A stretch of 64,000 nt of DNA, taken from contig NZ_JAFNMJ010000002.1 of assembly GCF_026537325.1 (NCBI RefSeq), positions 1-64,000 on the forward strand, given 5' to 3'. The position numbers and the translations under genes were made by a program. The notes beneath the pieces are model-generated. The model was given only the letters and a program-made list of their open reading frames with translations. It searched no databases and was not told where the DNA came from. Source of the DNA: Bifidobacterium sp. B4142 (lineage in GTDB: Bacteria > Actinomycetota > Actinomycetes > Actinomycetales > Bifidobacteriaceae). Shown here one piece after another: positions 10,282 to 21,139 of the stretch (positions are counted from its first letter, which is position 1; each line of letters opens with the position of its first letter).

Positions 10282-11146
10282 TTAGGCTTCCGTCGAGAAG
10301 GTCAGGGTGACCCGAGGCTGATTGTGGGGCATGATCCATCCCCTGAGATCAGGACTGTACTCAAGCATTGGCAGTGATTGCCAGTCGTCCACATTATGCT
10401 CGCCTATGGCCTCTATAGTCAGTCTGGTCTCCAGCAGGGCGCTGCTTATTTCCTGGAAGTCATGAGCCCAACTGTGATTGATGGAATGTGTAATTCGGGG
10501 TTTGTCCCATCTTCGATCGAGTCGACTGATGACGTGTAGGTTTGATCCGTCTTATAAGTCGTTTCTGTTCCGCCACAATAACTTGGAACTATTGACATGC
10601 CCTCATTGTTCAAGGCGAAAAGCAGTGGATGGTTGTCGCGGATCATGAATATTCAACCGTCTGCTAGCAGGGGAGCGATTGAGCGAGCCCAGTCCTCCAG
10701 ATTAGAAAGCCAGGTGATGGTTCCATTGCTGGTGATGCTTACACCGAACGAGCTTTTCTGCTCGGGCATGGCATTTGCAGCGTAGCGAACATCGCCTTGA
10801 ACATAGATTATGGATGCGCAGGTTCGTTCAGACGGACTCCTGGCATAATCCAGCGAGGTGGGAGAGAAATCCAGGTCATAAACGTCTCGTGACCCAAGCG
10901 TCACCAAGATAGGGTATCAGTGCCTATGTGGCATTGCAGATGCAAAAGACGCAACCCCTTGATGCTGTGTTCGGGCAGGTGGGGCTTCAAAACCTCCAGA
11001 TCGCGCAAGGCCACTGGCGACAGGGCTGATGCGTCCTTTGCAAAATCGTCAAGATCTCCATAACTACCGTCGGCATGCACAACTGCCCCGTCATTTCAGT
11101 TGAGATTATCCTGTACAATCTCGTCCTGGTGCATTTTATGAGGCAT
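10282..11146 (-). pseudogene. SAM-dependent methyltransferase, degenerate copy 1
   Basis: On the minus strand from ATG 11146 (RBS GAAAGGAAC) the frame encodes a class I methyltransferase closely related to the copy at 21140-22063. Motifs are LLHLQCHIGTDTL and DVYDLDFSP. It is broken at least four times. TGA replaces Trp in DNLN*ND and again in LSW*RLG, TGA replaces Gly in ADG*IFMIRD, and a frame shift lies near PRITHSINHSWAHDF. The start, RBS and C-terminal end (TLTFSTEA) remain recognisable, so decay is by point changes and not by deletion. No function is expected. Confidence 0.8.
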
Positions 11147-11299
11147 GGTGTTCCTTTCGGATAGATGCCTAACGACGGTGATCGAACCAGGAAATATAAT
11201 AAACACTCTTTCGAGTGCAGATTAATCGGTCATATACAATTATGTGACCCTGCTATATCTTGAACACCCACTTCGTTAGCAAATGCACAGTGCCCTGTT

Positions 11300-12094
11300 T
11301 GTGATTTGAATGTTTCTGTTTGCTGGTTGGTTTTGGTTTTTTCTCTGTCTCGGGCGGTCTGTTGCGTTGCTGTTTTATTGTTAGGATTTTGTTCGTGGTC
11401 GAGGTATTTGATTTATCCGTCCATATCATTTGCTTGCCTTGGATAAGGGTTTATCCAGGGGAGGGGAAGCCATGGGATGCGCGCGTTCCCAGGGTTTTCT
11501 CGATAGGTACGCTTTTGGGTGCCCTCCCCGAATTATTGACTCTTTTATAATCTTGCGGTTCTCTCTTTCATGTCTTGTTCCGTTGAAGCGATGAGCATGA
11601 AAGGTGAGCTATGACCCGTTCTCGCAGTAAGTGGGGGGGTGTCTTCCTTAAAGAAGGTCGGGAGTGGGCGCGTCACCGTCTGGCTTGGCGGGTATTCTAA
11701 CCCGCTTGACCACGGCAGGAGGGTCGGCAGGCAGTTCGGGCCGGAATACCGTACGGAAGCGTTTGCCTGGCTGGAACGTGAGCATTGCCTGGTCGTTTTT
11801 CATGACAAGGGAACACGGGACTGGTGGCCTCCGAGTGGCAGGAACGCCGAGTCGAAACCAGAAGACGAAGAAGTCCTGTTCGAGGATTACCTGCAGGAAT
11901 GGATGAAGCATAGGAAGAGGAACGGGAACTCCGAACTGCGGGGTGCCACGAAAAGGAACCTGAAAGCGGATATTGCTCATTTCTCGCTGTACTTCAAAGG
12001 CAAGCCAGTCGCGGAGATCAGGCCCGGCGATGTGCGTGATTGGTATGAGGCCTACCATCCCGAGGGTCCCTGGGCGTTCTACGGGGCGTGCCAG
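11300..12094 (+). repeat. Truncated left-end copy of the integrase element (matches 45057-45844)
   Basis: From about 11300 to 12094 the sequence is near-identical to about 45057-45844: the leader with GGTCTGTTGCGTTGCT, then the start of an integrase gene. The match ends abruptly inside the integrase at GGGGCGTGCCAG. The sequence after 12094 is unrelated. This is a remnant of a second element of the same family. Confidence 0.85.
11611..12094 (+). pseudogene. Tyrosine integrase, 5' fragment
   Basis: The fragment encodes the N-terminal arm and core-binding part of a tyrosine recombinase (GSGRVTVWLGGY, FEDYLQEWMKHRKRNGNS, KADIAHFSLYFKGKPVAEI). It lacks the catalytic domain because the copy is cut at 12094. 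The natural ATG at 11611 (RBS AAAGGTGAG) is out of frame with the body by one base at a run of seven G (11633-11639). The body can be read from GTG 11639. The frame then runs into unrelated sequence to 12439. Confidence 0.8.
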
Positions 12095-12618
12095 TGTGGC
12101 GGTTACCGTCCACGGGGCATCGGAGCAAGGCGATGTTTCCAATGCTGCACGATGCCTTGGGGGAGGGGACTCAGAAATGGATCGCCGATCGTGGCGGCGA
12201 GCGACCTCTGGCCGTGTCCCGCTGGGAGGATGCCGACAGTTCACAGGCGCAACCGCACCACGAGGTGCGGGAGATGCTTGAGCGCCTGCGAAATCGGGCG
12301 GATCGACGCACACAGGCTCAGGTCCGCGATCCCCTTTGCGGTGCCTACATTGTGCGCACAGCTTTTCTGCTGGTGGAGGAGCGGCCCGCGTGTGCCGCCC
12401 TGTCGGCCGACCATAGAGGATGCTTATCCTTCTTCCTAGGTGGCGCCTGAAGCGTCTTTTCTTCATCCACTTATAATGGATGCCAATTGATGGATAATAA
12501 CAAGTGATAATCAGGGAAAAGTAAATGAATTAATTCATTCACGACTTTCATCACGGCACTATGGCTCGTTTTATGAAGAAGTGAATGGTCTGAGGGCAAG
12601 GGGGAGGAAAGGAAGTAT
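12095..12618 (+). other. Junction region without a recognisable intact gene
   Basis: After the integrase break, one frame (about 12088-12450) reads DALGEGTQKWIADRGGERPL and continues plausibly, but it has no credible start and I recognise no family. It may be the inner end of whatever inserted into the integrase. 12440-12618 is A+T-rich and includes a 14-bp palindrome ATGAATTAATTCAT at 12525-12538, a possible operator or promoter region for the surface protein gene that starts at 12619. Confidence 0.4.
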
Positions 12619-15473
12619 ATGTTCCGCGCCGAAGAACAACAAAGCCGGAATCGTATCGACAGGATGTCAGGGAAGGAAGCTGCGAGTAATGGCGATCGGA
12701 TGGCAGCCGGATATCTTTCGAGAATGTCCCGCCTCCTCAAGGGCCCGCTGCTTGTCGTGCTCTGCCTGGCTGTGCTGTGCGCCTCGGTGATCGGCATCGG
12801 AACAACGGGGGCTCCAGCCGTGGCCGCTGGTGCGGAGACCCAGGTCGACACCAAACCCAAGGTCTTCCAATTCATGGCTTATAACGATAAGGTCGATTCG
12901 TATCAGGATGAGCTCCGCCTTGATCTGGTTCTACGGGTGCCCCACAAGGAGTTCGACCCAAACTGCGTGGCACTAGGCCAGACGACGCCGGCCGCATCCA
13001 GGGGTTGTTCCCTGTCCTTCCTGTACCAATACTCCGGATCAGACCAACCAAGGGGGTTCAGACGATCCCGATACATCAATACCATGGGGCGGAAAGGCGC
13101 AAACAGCTACGATGGAGCCCTCGCATGGGCGAGGAACCAGGATGAGGCCTTTACCGTTCACGAAATAATCAATTCAGGTGTTTATGACTACTTGGCCATC
13201 TCCATTGAAGGCGACCTTGACTACACGGATGCCAAATCCTCGATCGACGCCTACAAGACGGGTGGTTCGAAGCAGGAACTCGCCGTGTACGCCGTCATCG
13301 ACCATGACCGTCAGGGGAGGAACATCCTATGCGGCGACGCTGTATGGAATTATGGAGATGATATGTGCGGCACCTTCAATCCGGATTCCTTGGACAGCGC
13401 ACGATCGGTCAATATCATGGATGCCATTGGGGAGCGCAGTACCAGACTCTATATGCAGAATTGCAGAACGTCCGGAGGGGCCAAATACTGCAGTGGTCCG
13501 GCTTCTTTCGTCGGCTGGGATGGGCACCCGCTCCTGTGGAGCGGGCGTCAGGCGAACTGGGGGTTGGTGACCGATTTCGGGTTCCCCGCGGGCAATAACA
13601 ATCCGGCCGTGCCGGAAGGGGTGGCACCGGCCAAATCGTTCTTCGTGTATTGGTATAACGTGGGAGGACCAGGGTCCTCCAAAAACCCTGGGTGCACGGA
13701 GAACACCTCCTTTAAGTATCAATGGGTGGGGTTGAAGAACAACACATGGGTGCCGGTCAAGGCGCTCACGCCCAAAGCGGTGGAAGTCCAAGGACAGCCG
13801 GCGGGCTACAGCTCACCGGGGTCCGCCTCCGGCTCCGAGCAAGGGGCCGCATATAATGACAAACCCAGGGCAGCCGGTTCGTCGCGGGCCAAGACCAACA
13901 AAACCTGTTCGCCGTCAATGATGCCGGTGAGCCCATGCCGGCGCAGCGCCCGGACGGGTCCATCGACTTCAAACTCGCCAAGTCCATGCAGGGGTTGGAT
14001 GGATACTTCAAGTTACTCACTTGGCCCATAACCAAGGATGCGAACGGCCAGATCTGCAAGACCACCACACAGGTGGAGAAGGACACCTACAATCCCGAGG
14101 CCGGCATCGAGAACCTGGATGCCAAGGAAGTTGAGCACCGGATGCAGACGGCCTGGACCATCGATACCGCCTTCTACCGGTACAGTGTCAACCCTCCACA
14201 GGCGCCTACCATCAATTCCATCGATGGAACCGGTCTGGGGTCCGGAGGAGCCGTTTGGGCCGATAGTCTCACTCCGACCATATCCGGCACCTGTCAGCCG
14301 GCCGTCGACCCCCAAACGCCGAACAGGGTGACCCTGTTCGGCGAGAATCCAGCGAAACCCATCAGTGCGAACAATCCAGACGAATCGGACAATCGCGGGT
14401 TCGCCATAGGCACCGTCGCTTGCGTTCCCAACGACGCCAGGAATCCAGACAAGGGCGGCACCTGGAGTATCCGCGATGACAATACGGCCTATCCAAGCAA
14501 GGGCGTCAACACCAACATGGGCCGTCGGCGGTATCATGCCTGGATAACCGAGCACTCGACCGGCTACAACCTCACCTCCGGCTTTTCCAACCTGGCAACA
14601 GCACGATTCGCCGCTCAGAACGAGGCGGCTCCGGTGGTGCAGGCCATAACGGTACCCCATACCCGCAAGGGCGTTCTGCCAGCGGGATCGGCGGTGAGGG
14701 TCGAGGGCACAGCCAGGCCGACCTATCTTGCGGGGAACGACACGAACCTGTCGGATTCGAGGCTGGAAGTCTTCATGGTCCAATCCTCATCCGGTGCCGA
14801 GACCTCCCTAGGAACCTCAGGCGAACATGATTTCAGCACGAGCACCCCTTCAGGGGGTTCATCCCCGGTAGGTCACATCGTCATTGAGCCCGTCACGGAA
14901 GGACATGTGTGGCACTGGAAAATCGACATCAATCCATTGGTGTTCCTAAATGCCTTTGACGGCAGCCCTGGCAGCGAGCAGTATACATTCGGTGCCCGTT
15001 TGGTCAATCCCGCAGGAAAGCCTTCGGACGATGCCCGCAAGGATCAGATGGTGGATATGACCCCGACCGATCCGGGAATCATCGGCGCCGACTGGCAAAC
15101 GGTCAGTGGCAGGGCGGTGATGAAGGGAACCGAAACAGTCGACGCGAATGCCAAGGTGACCGTGACTTGGCCGTCCAACCCGGCCGGCAGGACCAGCGAT
15201 ACCGTCATGTCAGGAGCGGACGGTGCCTGGGCGGTACTGCTCCCCAGTGGGATCGAGCCTGGGGAGGTGAGCGTAACGGTTGTGGATTCGAATGGCAATC
15301 AATCTGAACCGTATAAACAGTACCTGGATGTTGCGCCTCCATTGGATGGCCTCCCTCTCGCGGGTGCTCCAAAACATACGACGCTGCTTCTGGTGTTCTC
15401 CCTTGTTCTGCTCGTCGCCTTGACCTGTGCATGGCTGCGGCGCAGGCGCGAATTCACTCCGTCTGCATCCTGA
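12619..15473 (+). pseudogene. Sortase-anchored surface protein, broken by one frame shift
   Basis: A large secreted wall protein, about 950 residues if the frame is repaired. It starts at ATG 12619 after GGAAAGGAAGTAT, with a long N-terminal signal region (hydrophobic core VVLCLAVLCASVIGIG, cleavage near AVAAGAET). The C-terminus has LPLAG, a hydrophobic helix and RRRRE, a sortase signal. The first frame runs to 14031 and the second is open to 15473. Continuity is restored by a one-base shift between about 13855 and 13920, where one frame reads NLFAVNDAGEPMPAQ. The C-terminal half has Ig-like repeats (PTISGTCQ, VTVTWPSNPAGRTSD). No enzyme motif is recognised. Adhesion is a guess. A sequencing error could explain the single lesion. 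Confidence 0.7.
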
Positions 15474-15583
15474 ATCGGTGGGGGTATCGGACCTTGTATG
15501 CGAGCGGGAACTGTCGTTCAGGCAGGTTCGGATGCGGCATCAGCGTGTCCCTTTCCTTGACTGGTTGTCGTAGAGTGGTTGAC

Positions 15584-16444
15584 ATGGACGAAGGCAACAA
15601 TGTGACGGTGAAAACCCAAGAGGGACGTCGGCTTTCCGGCAGAGCCTATGGCCCCCGTGACGGCGACCCGGTACTTTTCATAGCCGGGGCCGGCATGGGC
15701 AAGTCCATGCTCTTCGGTGAGGAGGTACTTCCGCAGCACGGCATCCGCGTCTTGACGATGGACAGACCCGGCATGGGCGCTTCGGACCCGGAACCGAACC
15801 GCACGATGACAGGAACTGCCGAGGATTACCGAATATTCACCCAAGCCTTGCTCGGCACGGGGGCCGCATCCGTCCCGGTGGTGGCGAATTCACAGGGCGG
15901 TATGTTCGGTCTCGCGCTGGCGGCACTAGGTTTCGCCGCAGCATTGGCGCTAGTCTCTCCCGCTGATGAAGTGCAATACCCGGCCGTTCATGACAAGCTG
16001 TCTCCGCAGGCCACGCAGCTTTCCGACCTGGCCGTATCATCTCCCGACTCCGCACGAAAGATACTTCAGGATTTCTCCGCGAAGTCCATGGAGGATATGG
16101 TAATCGGCGCTTCCACGGCGAAGGATGCCGAATTTTACACCAGCGAACCATTCCTGACCCGGTACCGCCGGGCACTATCCGAAGGGTTTGCACACGAGGG
16201 TGTCGGCTATGTGCAGGACACCATGCTGGCTATGAGGCCTTGGAACATCGATATGACCCAGGTGCGATGCCCTGTGAGCATCCTGTTCGGTGAAGACGAC
16301 AAGGTGCACTCGCCCGACCATGGCTTGGTGTTGCAGAGCAGAATCGAGACCGCCACGCGCAGACTTTTCCCCGGCGAGGGTGGCTCGCTCCTTTGGACAA
16401 GGGCCGGGGATGTCCTGGATATAGTGCATGCGCTAGCGGAATGA
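15584..16444 (+). CDS. Alpha/beta hydrolase
   Basis: Alpha/beta-hydrolase fold protein of 286 residues from ATG 15584. An in-frame start at 15431 would overlap the surface protein gene and add an unlikely N-terminus. It shows the oxyanion-region motif VLFIAGAGMGKSM, RPGMGASDP, the nucleophile elbow ANSQGGM (Ser about 103) and an acid residue in FGEDDKVHSPDH (about 238). The usual catalytic His near the C-terminus is not obvious; VHALAE has a His. No clear RBS is seen. Substrate unknown, possibly an esterase or lipase-like enzyme. Confidence 0.7.
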   Translation: MDEGNNVTVKTQEGRRLSGRAYGPRDGDPVLFIAGAGMGKSMLFGEEVLPQHGIRVLTMDRPGMGASDPEPNRTMTGTAEDYRIFTQALLGTGAASVPVVANSQGGMFGLALAALGFAAALALVSPADEVQYPAVHDKLSPQATQLSDLAVSSPDSARKILQDFSAKSMEDMVIGASTAKDAEFYTSEPFLTRYRRALSEGFAHEGVGYVQDTMLAMRPWNIDMTQVRCPVSILFGEDDKVHSPDHGLVLQSRIETATRRLFPGEGGSLLWTRAGDVLDIVHALAE

Positions 16445-17314
16445 TAGTGAAGCTTCAGCAGGCGATCAGGTATCGCCCGGCTGTGCTGTTGACGGTAGCG
16501 GGACGAATGCGGAAGCGACGGGTTGAGGTTTATGAAAGTGGCAGGAGGCACGTCATGGTGCTGAGGAACCAGAGATGGGGACCCCGTTGCCTTGCCTGAA
16601 GTCAGGTTTCAGGATTGGCATGCCGTTCTGCGCGTTTGGGTCTCAATAAGAGTGGTTTGCTCTCTGAAAAGACCGATTTGAGAGGACCGGCAGCGAATAC
16701 CCCGCCATGTGTCCAAGCATGGCAAGGAGGGATTCCGTATGATCTGGAAAGCATCTGTAATTGAGACCAGGAACAAGCATTGAGACGGCTGCTTGGGGTC
16801 CTCCGGCACTATGCCATGTTTCAGCAGTTATGTTGGGGATATTGTCTGCTGCCCTCTTTCGCGACTGTTTCATCAGATGCTGCTTGGATCCACGTTGCCT
16901 CCTCAGCACCACTGCCTGTATGCACCTTTTCAAACTTCTGATGCTTTTCGATGCCGTCGCAGGTTACTTGGAAAATCCCTATTTTCGTCTTGCTTGCATG
17001 TACCCGATATGGCAAGATACCGCATGAATAGATGCTGATATATGCCTCTATGAAGCTGCTCATAAGAAGCCGTATTGGAAGCATGGGACCGCCGACCCAC
17101 ATGTTCTTATGTCTGAATCGTCAGGTTGCCCCGGATGCTAGGAGGGGTTCATCGGCCTGTATTTATTCGGTTTTGTGATCGTGGCGGCCGGCAAGGAAAC
17201 CGGCAGGCAGGGCGGTTGAGATTCCCTTCCGCATGAATAGGGGGGTAAAGCACTGCCCCCGGTGCTCTGCTTCATCGAGAAGGGAGCAAAGGGGGCGGGC
17301 CGGTGACTGATGGG
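16445..17314. other. 870 bp with no recognisable gene
   Basis: Short frames exist on both strands, but none has a convincing RBS, codon pattern or family motif. The 3' end (about 17225-17290) is G/C-rich and may include the terminator of the minus-strand reductase gene. I see nothing else. Confidence 0.5.
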
Positions 17315-18100
17315 TCAGCGGTACTGCATGCCGCCATCGACGATCAGGGTCTGCCCGGTCACGTAGTTGGCCTTGTCGCTGGCCAGGAACGAGACGGCGC
17401 CGGCCACATCCGCAGGGGTCTCCAAACGGCCTAGGTCGATGCTGTCCTTCATGTCCTGAAGGTTCTGTCCCTTGGGTTTGCCGTTGAGCTTGCCCATCTC
17501 CTCATCGATGTAGCCCCACATGGGGGTGTCCACCACGCCGGGGGCGTAGGCGTTCACGGTGATTCCCCTGGGCGAGAGCTCCTGGGCTGCCGTCTGGGTG
17601 AGGCCCCTGATGGCGAACTTCGTAGCCGAGTAGGCGGCCAGGATCGGGAAGCCCTCGAAACCTGCGATTGACGATGCGGAGATAATGTGGCCGTGCTCCT
17701 TGCCCAACTCCTGGAACTTGGCCGCGGCGGCCTGGATGCCGTAGACCACGCTGAAGATGTTGACCTTCGAAATCTGCTCCAGCTGGTCGGGGGTGATGTC
17801 GGTGAAGGGCACTATCTGGCAGATGCCCGCGTTGTTGACAATCACATCGAAGGAACCCAACCTGGATGCGGCCTCATCGACCAGGTCGAACACCTGGTCC
17901 CTGTCTGACACATCGGTAGGGTGGAAGAAGGACCGACGGCCGATCTTCTCCACTTCGGCCACGGTCTGTTCGGCCGATTCCCTCTGGCCCTCAAGATCGG
18001 CCACGACGATGTCGAAGCCGTCCTGGGCCAGCTGGAGGGCTATGCCCCTCCCGATTCCCCTGGCCGAGCCGGTGACGACAGCTACCTTGTTATCGCTCAT
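17315..18100 (-). CDS. Short-chain dehydrogenase, (S)-acetoin-forming diacetyl reductase-like
   Basis: Classical SDR of 261 residues, probably cytosolic and NAD(H)-dependent. It has the Rossmann motif TGSARGIG (10-17), NNAG (89-92), catalytic Ser about 143, Y157 and K161 in YSATK, and a C-terminal VTGQTLIVDGGMQYR. The sequence pattern VAVVTGSARGIGRGIA and IDEEMGK most resembles diacetyl/acetoin reductases (BudC/ButA), which interconvert diacetyl, acetoin and 2,3-butanediol. The gene stands alone between degraded regions, and its codons are typical for the chromosome. Other polyol dehydrogenases of the family remain possible. Confidence 0.85.
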   Translation of the reverse strand: MSDNKVAVVTGSARGIGRGIALQLAQDGFDIVVADLEGQRESAEQTVAEVEKIGRRSFFHPTDVSDRDQVFDLVDEAASRLGSFDVIVNNAGICQIVPFTDITPDQLEQISKVNIFSVVYGIQAAAAKFQELGKEHGHIISASSIAGFEGFPILAAYSATKFAIRGLTQTAAQELSPRGITVNAYAPGVVDTPMWGYIDEEMGKLNGKPKGQNLQDMKDSIDLGRLETPADVAGAVSFLASDKANYVTGQTLIVDGGMQYR

Positions 18101-18656
18101 CTGTCTTTTCCTAACCTTGTTGGTTCCTATCTATAGGGCCGGTCGCAACTTCGGGCCAGGCCACTGTTGCCAGTCTATACGGCGGAGGTGGAGAAGCGGG
18201 TGACGGGGAGGAGCGGGCTGTGGTGTGGAGCCTTGTCGTTCCTTGCGGAAACCGGCGGCCAGTCCCAGCGCACCCGTCTTCAAGGCCAGGATCCCTGATC
18301 CCACCGGACCAGGAAGGTTCTTCCGGCCATTGAACAGGTTGATTTTCGCCTGTTCGATGTGGCCAGCATCGGCCTTGTCCCCCGACTTGTCGGGGGGACG
18401 TCCACCAAGTGGAAGCATAACCGTTCGTTGAAAGTTGTCAGGCTGTTAATAGAGTTCAGATCGTTCAGCTTCTGATCCTGTGTGATGGTCCTGGCCATCC
18501 AGTCACCTGCGTCGGTGGCCATCGTGTCCGCCCATTCGCGGGATGGCCTTCTTCGTCTGTCCTCGTCTTGCTCTTCATCGTGCGCCATGCTCTTGCAGTT
18601 GTGCGCCCCTGCCGCTTCTTCGCTTTGCCTCTGTCTAGTACAGGCCGGAGGCCATA
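18101..18656. other. 556 bp without a clear gene, includes a hairpin
   Basis: Frames on the minus strand (for example one including ALKTGALGLAAGF and another including ITQDQKLNDLNSINSL) look like fragments of one decayed protein, but I cannot assemble or name it. A near-perfect hairpin CCCCCGAC-TT-GTCGGGGG sits at 18379-18396. Confidence 0.4.
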
Positions 18657-19983
18657 TCACACCTTCTGGCCTGAAATGAGCTTTTCTGCACGGGGGTTGA
18701 CGGCGAAGCTCCTGTCGATGGTGTTGGAACCTCCGGCCCCGTGGATGATTTTCTCCAGACCCTTGACCTCGATGGTGTTGATGGTCTTGCCGGTGTCAAG
18801 ATCCTGGCGGGTGATCGTCACCCGGTCGGGTTCGTTGATGTGGTGATACCAGACGTCCACGGTTTTGTCGGAGAAAGAGGCCCAGAAACATGATCTGGAC
18901 CAATTGTCCTTTTGGCAATGGGTTCTGTTCAGTCTGACGGTCTTTCCTGAGTTGACTTCAGTCCTCAAAAGGCCGCCGTCCCCATACCACCAGTAGAACT
19001 GGTCGCCGTGCAGTGAGTGGGAGTCATAATATGAGTATCCTATCTGGCTTTCATGGAAATGCACCGGTCTGGCCTCCTCGTCGACAAGGGGCAGGACACG
19101 ACGATTTCCTGTTTTTGCATCCCACTGTTCTATGGTTGCATAGGAAAAGTTCTCGCCTTCGGTATCTTCGGCAGTGAGGAAGCGGCGGAGATTATAATCC
19201 AGATCATTGTGCTTCTTTTTTATTGTCGAAGAATTGCCTCCTTGGCTGGAGATAAAGACAATGCTGTCATTAGTGCATGATGGATTACTGATGACGACAT
19301 TATCGGATGTCAGGATATTGTCATGTGTGCTTATCGTTCTCGGGTGATAGTGATTGTCAACTATCAAAGATGAGAAGCGGATCAACTCTTTGCTGAGATT
19401 GACGCCATCGTCGGTAAGCTGATAGGCGTAGACGGAGCTTCCGCAAACACTGATGCTTGAAACAGGGTGGTCCGTCAGGAAGCGATGCTTTTCGGCTTTC
19501 TGACCGTCGAAAAGGACGATGTCCTCGTTGTATCCTTCACCGTCCTCGGTGAAGCCCCCGTTATAGACACCGACATGGGTTATGTTGTCTTGCAACACAC
19601 CAAGCTTGGCCTGCGTGTCGACTTTGGAGCTGGGAACGACTTTTGGCTTTTGCCCCTCAGCCAGCCAGTAATCGTTGTCTTTGTCGGCGAAGAACAGGCC
19701 TTTGACGTTCAAGACACCTTGCCGTATTCCATACCCTTGGTTTTGACCAGTCTGAAGGATCCGTCGGCATAGATAAAGGCCATGTATGTGTTTCCGGAAT
19801 GGTGGCGCTGGCCCGTTGCGGGACCAGATAGGCAGCTGCGTACACCTTGGAGATGTCTATCTGGTCGAGTGCAATGGTTTTCCTCGAAGCATCCAAGCGG
19901 GAACAACCCGCGCCGGAAGCGATCAGGACAAGCGATAGCAGAATGTAAACGGAAGCCCTGACTCGTTGACTGATACGATGCAT
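18657..19983 (-). pseudogene. Secreted lipoprotein, frameshifted
   Basis: From ATG 19983 (RBS GGAAGTGAGGGA) the protein starts with a lipoprotein signal (VYILLSLVLIASGAGC). Continuity then needs two one-base shifts. The first is near 19800, moving to GNTYMAFIYADGSFRLVKTK; the second is near 19712, moving to LNVKGLFFADKDNDYW, which stays open to 18657. The long intact part reads like a beta-propeller-type lipoprotein with repeated short strands (for example ITRQDLDTGKTINTIEVKG). No enzyme motif is seen. It is followed by a broken amidase-like gene on the same strand, and both are decaying. Confidence 0.7.
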
Positions 19984-20075
19984 CGCGGATCCCTCACTTC
20001 CGTTTCTGTAAACTGACACCGTCGGTGACGTGATTAGCGAAACCTATTCAGACGCTTTCCTCGGAAAGTTGATGT

Positions 20076-20760
20076 TCAGTACCTTTTATATGTGATGGTC
20101 CACTTGGACTGCATGATGTCACTTGGATACACGCCGGGTCCGCCGTTGAAGTCCAAATCGATTCCGGCGCCGTCCTTGTAGCTGACCCAAACGACTTGCG
20201 AGCAGTTCATTGAACCCTTGGAGGTCTTATTGAATGGGAAGTTGTAGTTGTACGCCCTTCCTTTGAAGATGCGAGACAAACGTACGGCCCTGTCCCTGTT
20301 GCCCTGTGAGGTATTTACATACTGCAGCTGTCCACCGGAAGCCACTCTAACGTTGCGATAATTAGTTTCTTCAACTGTTCTTCTAGGCCCTGGAGCATGC
20401 ACAATCATGTCTTTCCGAGAGAAAATACCTGAATGTCCATGATGAATGTCGGCGGTAGAAACGGGGCTGTAGAAAACGGCTCCGGCGTTTCTTGCTTGTG
20501 TAATTGGTATGGTTGCCTGATTGTTGTTACTTCTCGTCAAGTTAGTATGTAGACGTGCCTCCTTGAGCGCTGAATTAACGACATCAGAAAGTGGTTTGCC
20601 CTCCCTGTCCGCCTCTGACTGACGGCATTGCGCATGCCTTCGTAAGACGATCCGGGGTTGAGTTCAACAAGTTCTTGGATTTGTTGGGATGTAGATTCGC
20701 TTGCAGATGCCGGCATGACCATGCTGCCGAGAGCACTGCAATAAGATTATGCCGTTTCAT
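20076..20760 (-). pseudogene. Secreted YiiX/NlpC-like cysteine hydrolase, frameshifted
   Basis: The gene starts at ATG 20760 behind a strong RBS (ACAAGGAGGTATCG) and encodes a signal peptide (MKRHNLIAVLSA, then MVMPASASES after a one-base shift). A second shift near 20600 joins MRNAVSQ to SEADREGKPLSDVV. The intact C-terminal part from about 20540 shows H-x-G (HHGHSGIF), a substrate loop (MIVHAPGPRRTVEE) and a late Cys in NCSQVVWVSYKDGAG. This is the circularly permuted papain/NlpC order of YiiX-type amidases. Its ancestral role was probably peptide or amide cleavage at the cell surface. Two frame breaks make activity unlikely. Confidence 0.72.
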
Positions 20761-21139
20761 TCGATACCTCCTTGTACTATGTGGGCCATCTTTCGTCTTC
20801 GAAAGTTGGCGAAGTTTATTGTAGGGTATCGGTTGGTGGCGGTCAAGGTGATGCAAGGCACAGTGAATTGCCTGCCGCTTCGAACGCAGACTGCGCGTGC
20901 GTGGCGCCTCTGTCGGGAATCCTGCCTGGAGGCCGTATTCGTCGTTCCCTCCCGGCCGCCGGGATGTGGCGCCCCGCTGGGAGCCCCGTGCGCCGCAATC
21001 GGTCGACCCGCAGGTCCATCCGGCCGTTTCATCCCTATGGCCATGGCACGATGGGGATTCCTGGCTGGCTTCGACTGGCTCTGCCGGTCGCGGCGGCGTC
21101 GGCCCGGATGCCGCAGGTCGGGCATCCGGGTCTGAGCCT
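20761..21139. other. Intergenic, nothing recognised
   Basis: 379 bp between two minus-strand pseudogenes. It holds the RBS and upstream region of the amidase pseudogene. The rest is G+C-rich, with only short chance frames. Confidence 0.5.

Noticed and set aside
12095-12439. Reading the integrase frame through to 12439 as one 266-residue protein
   Set aside because: Identity to the intact integrase ends at 12094 and the rest is in a non-homologous frame.
16761-17038. Overlapping 80-90 residue frames in the 16.4-17.3 kb gap
   Set aside because: No RBS, mixed frames and no recognisable motif.
18379-18396. Hairpin CCCCCGAC-TT-GTCGGGGG as a terminator or riboswitch
   Set aside because: No adjacent gene end or T run, and no riboswitch consensus could be recognised.
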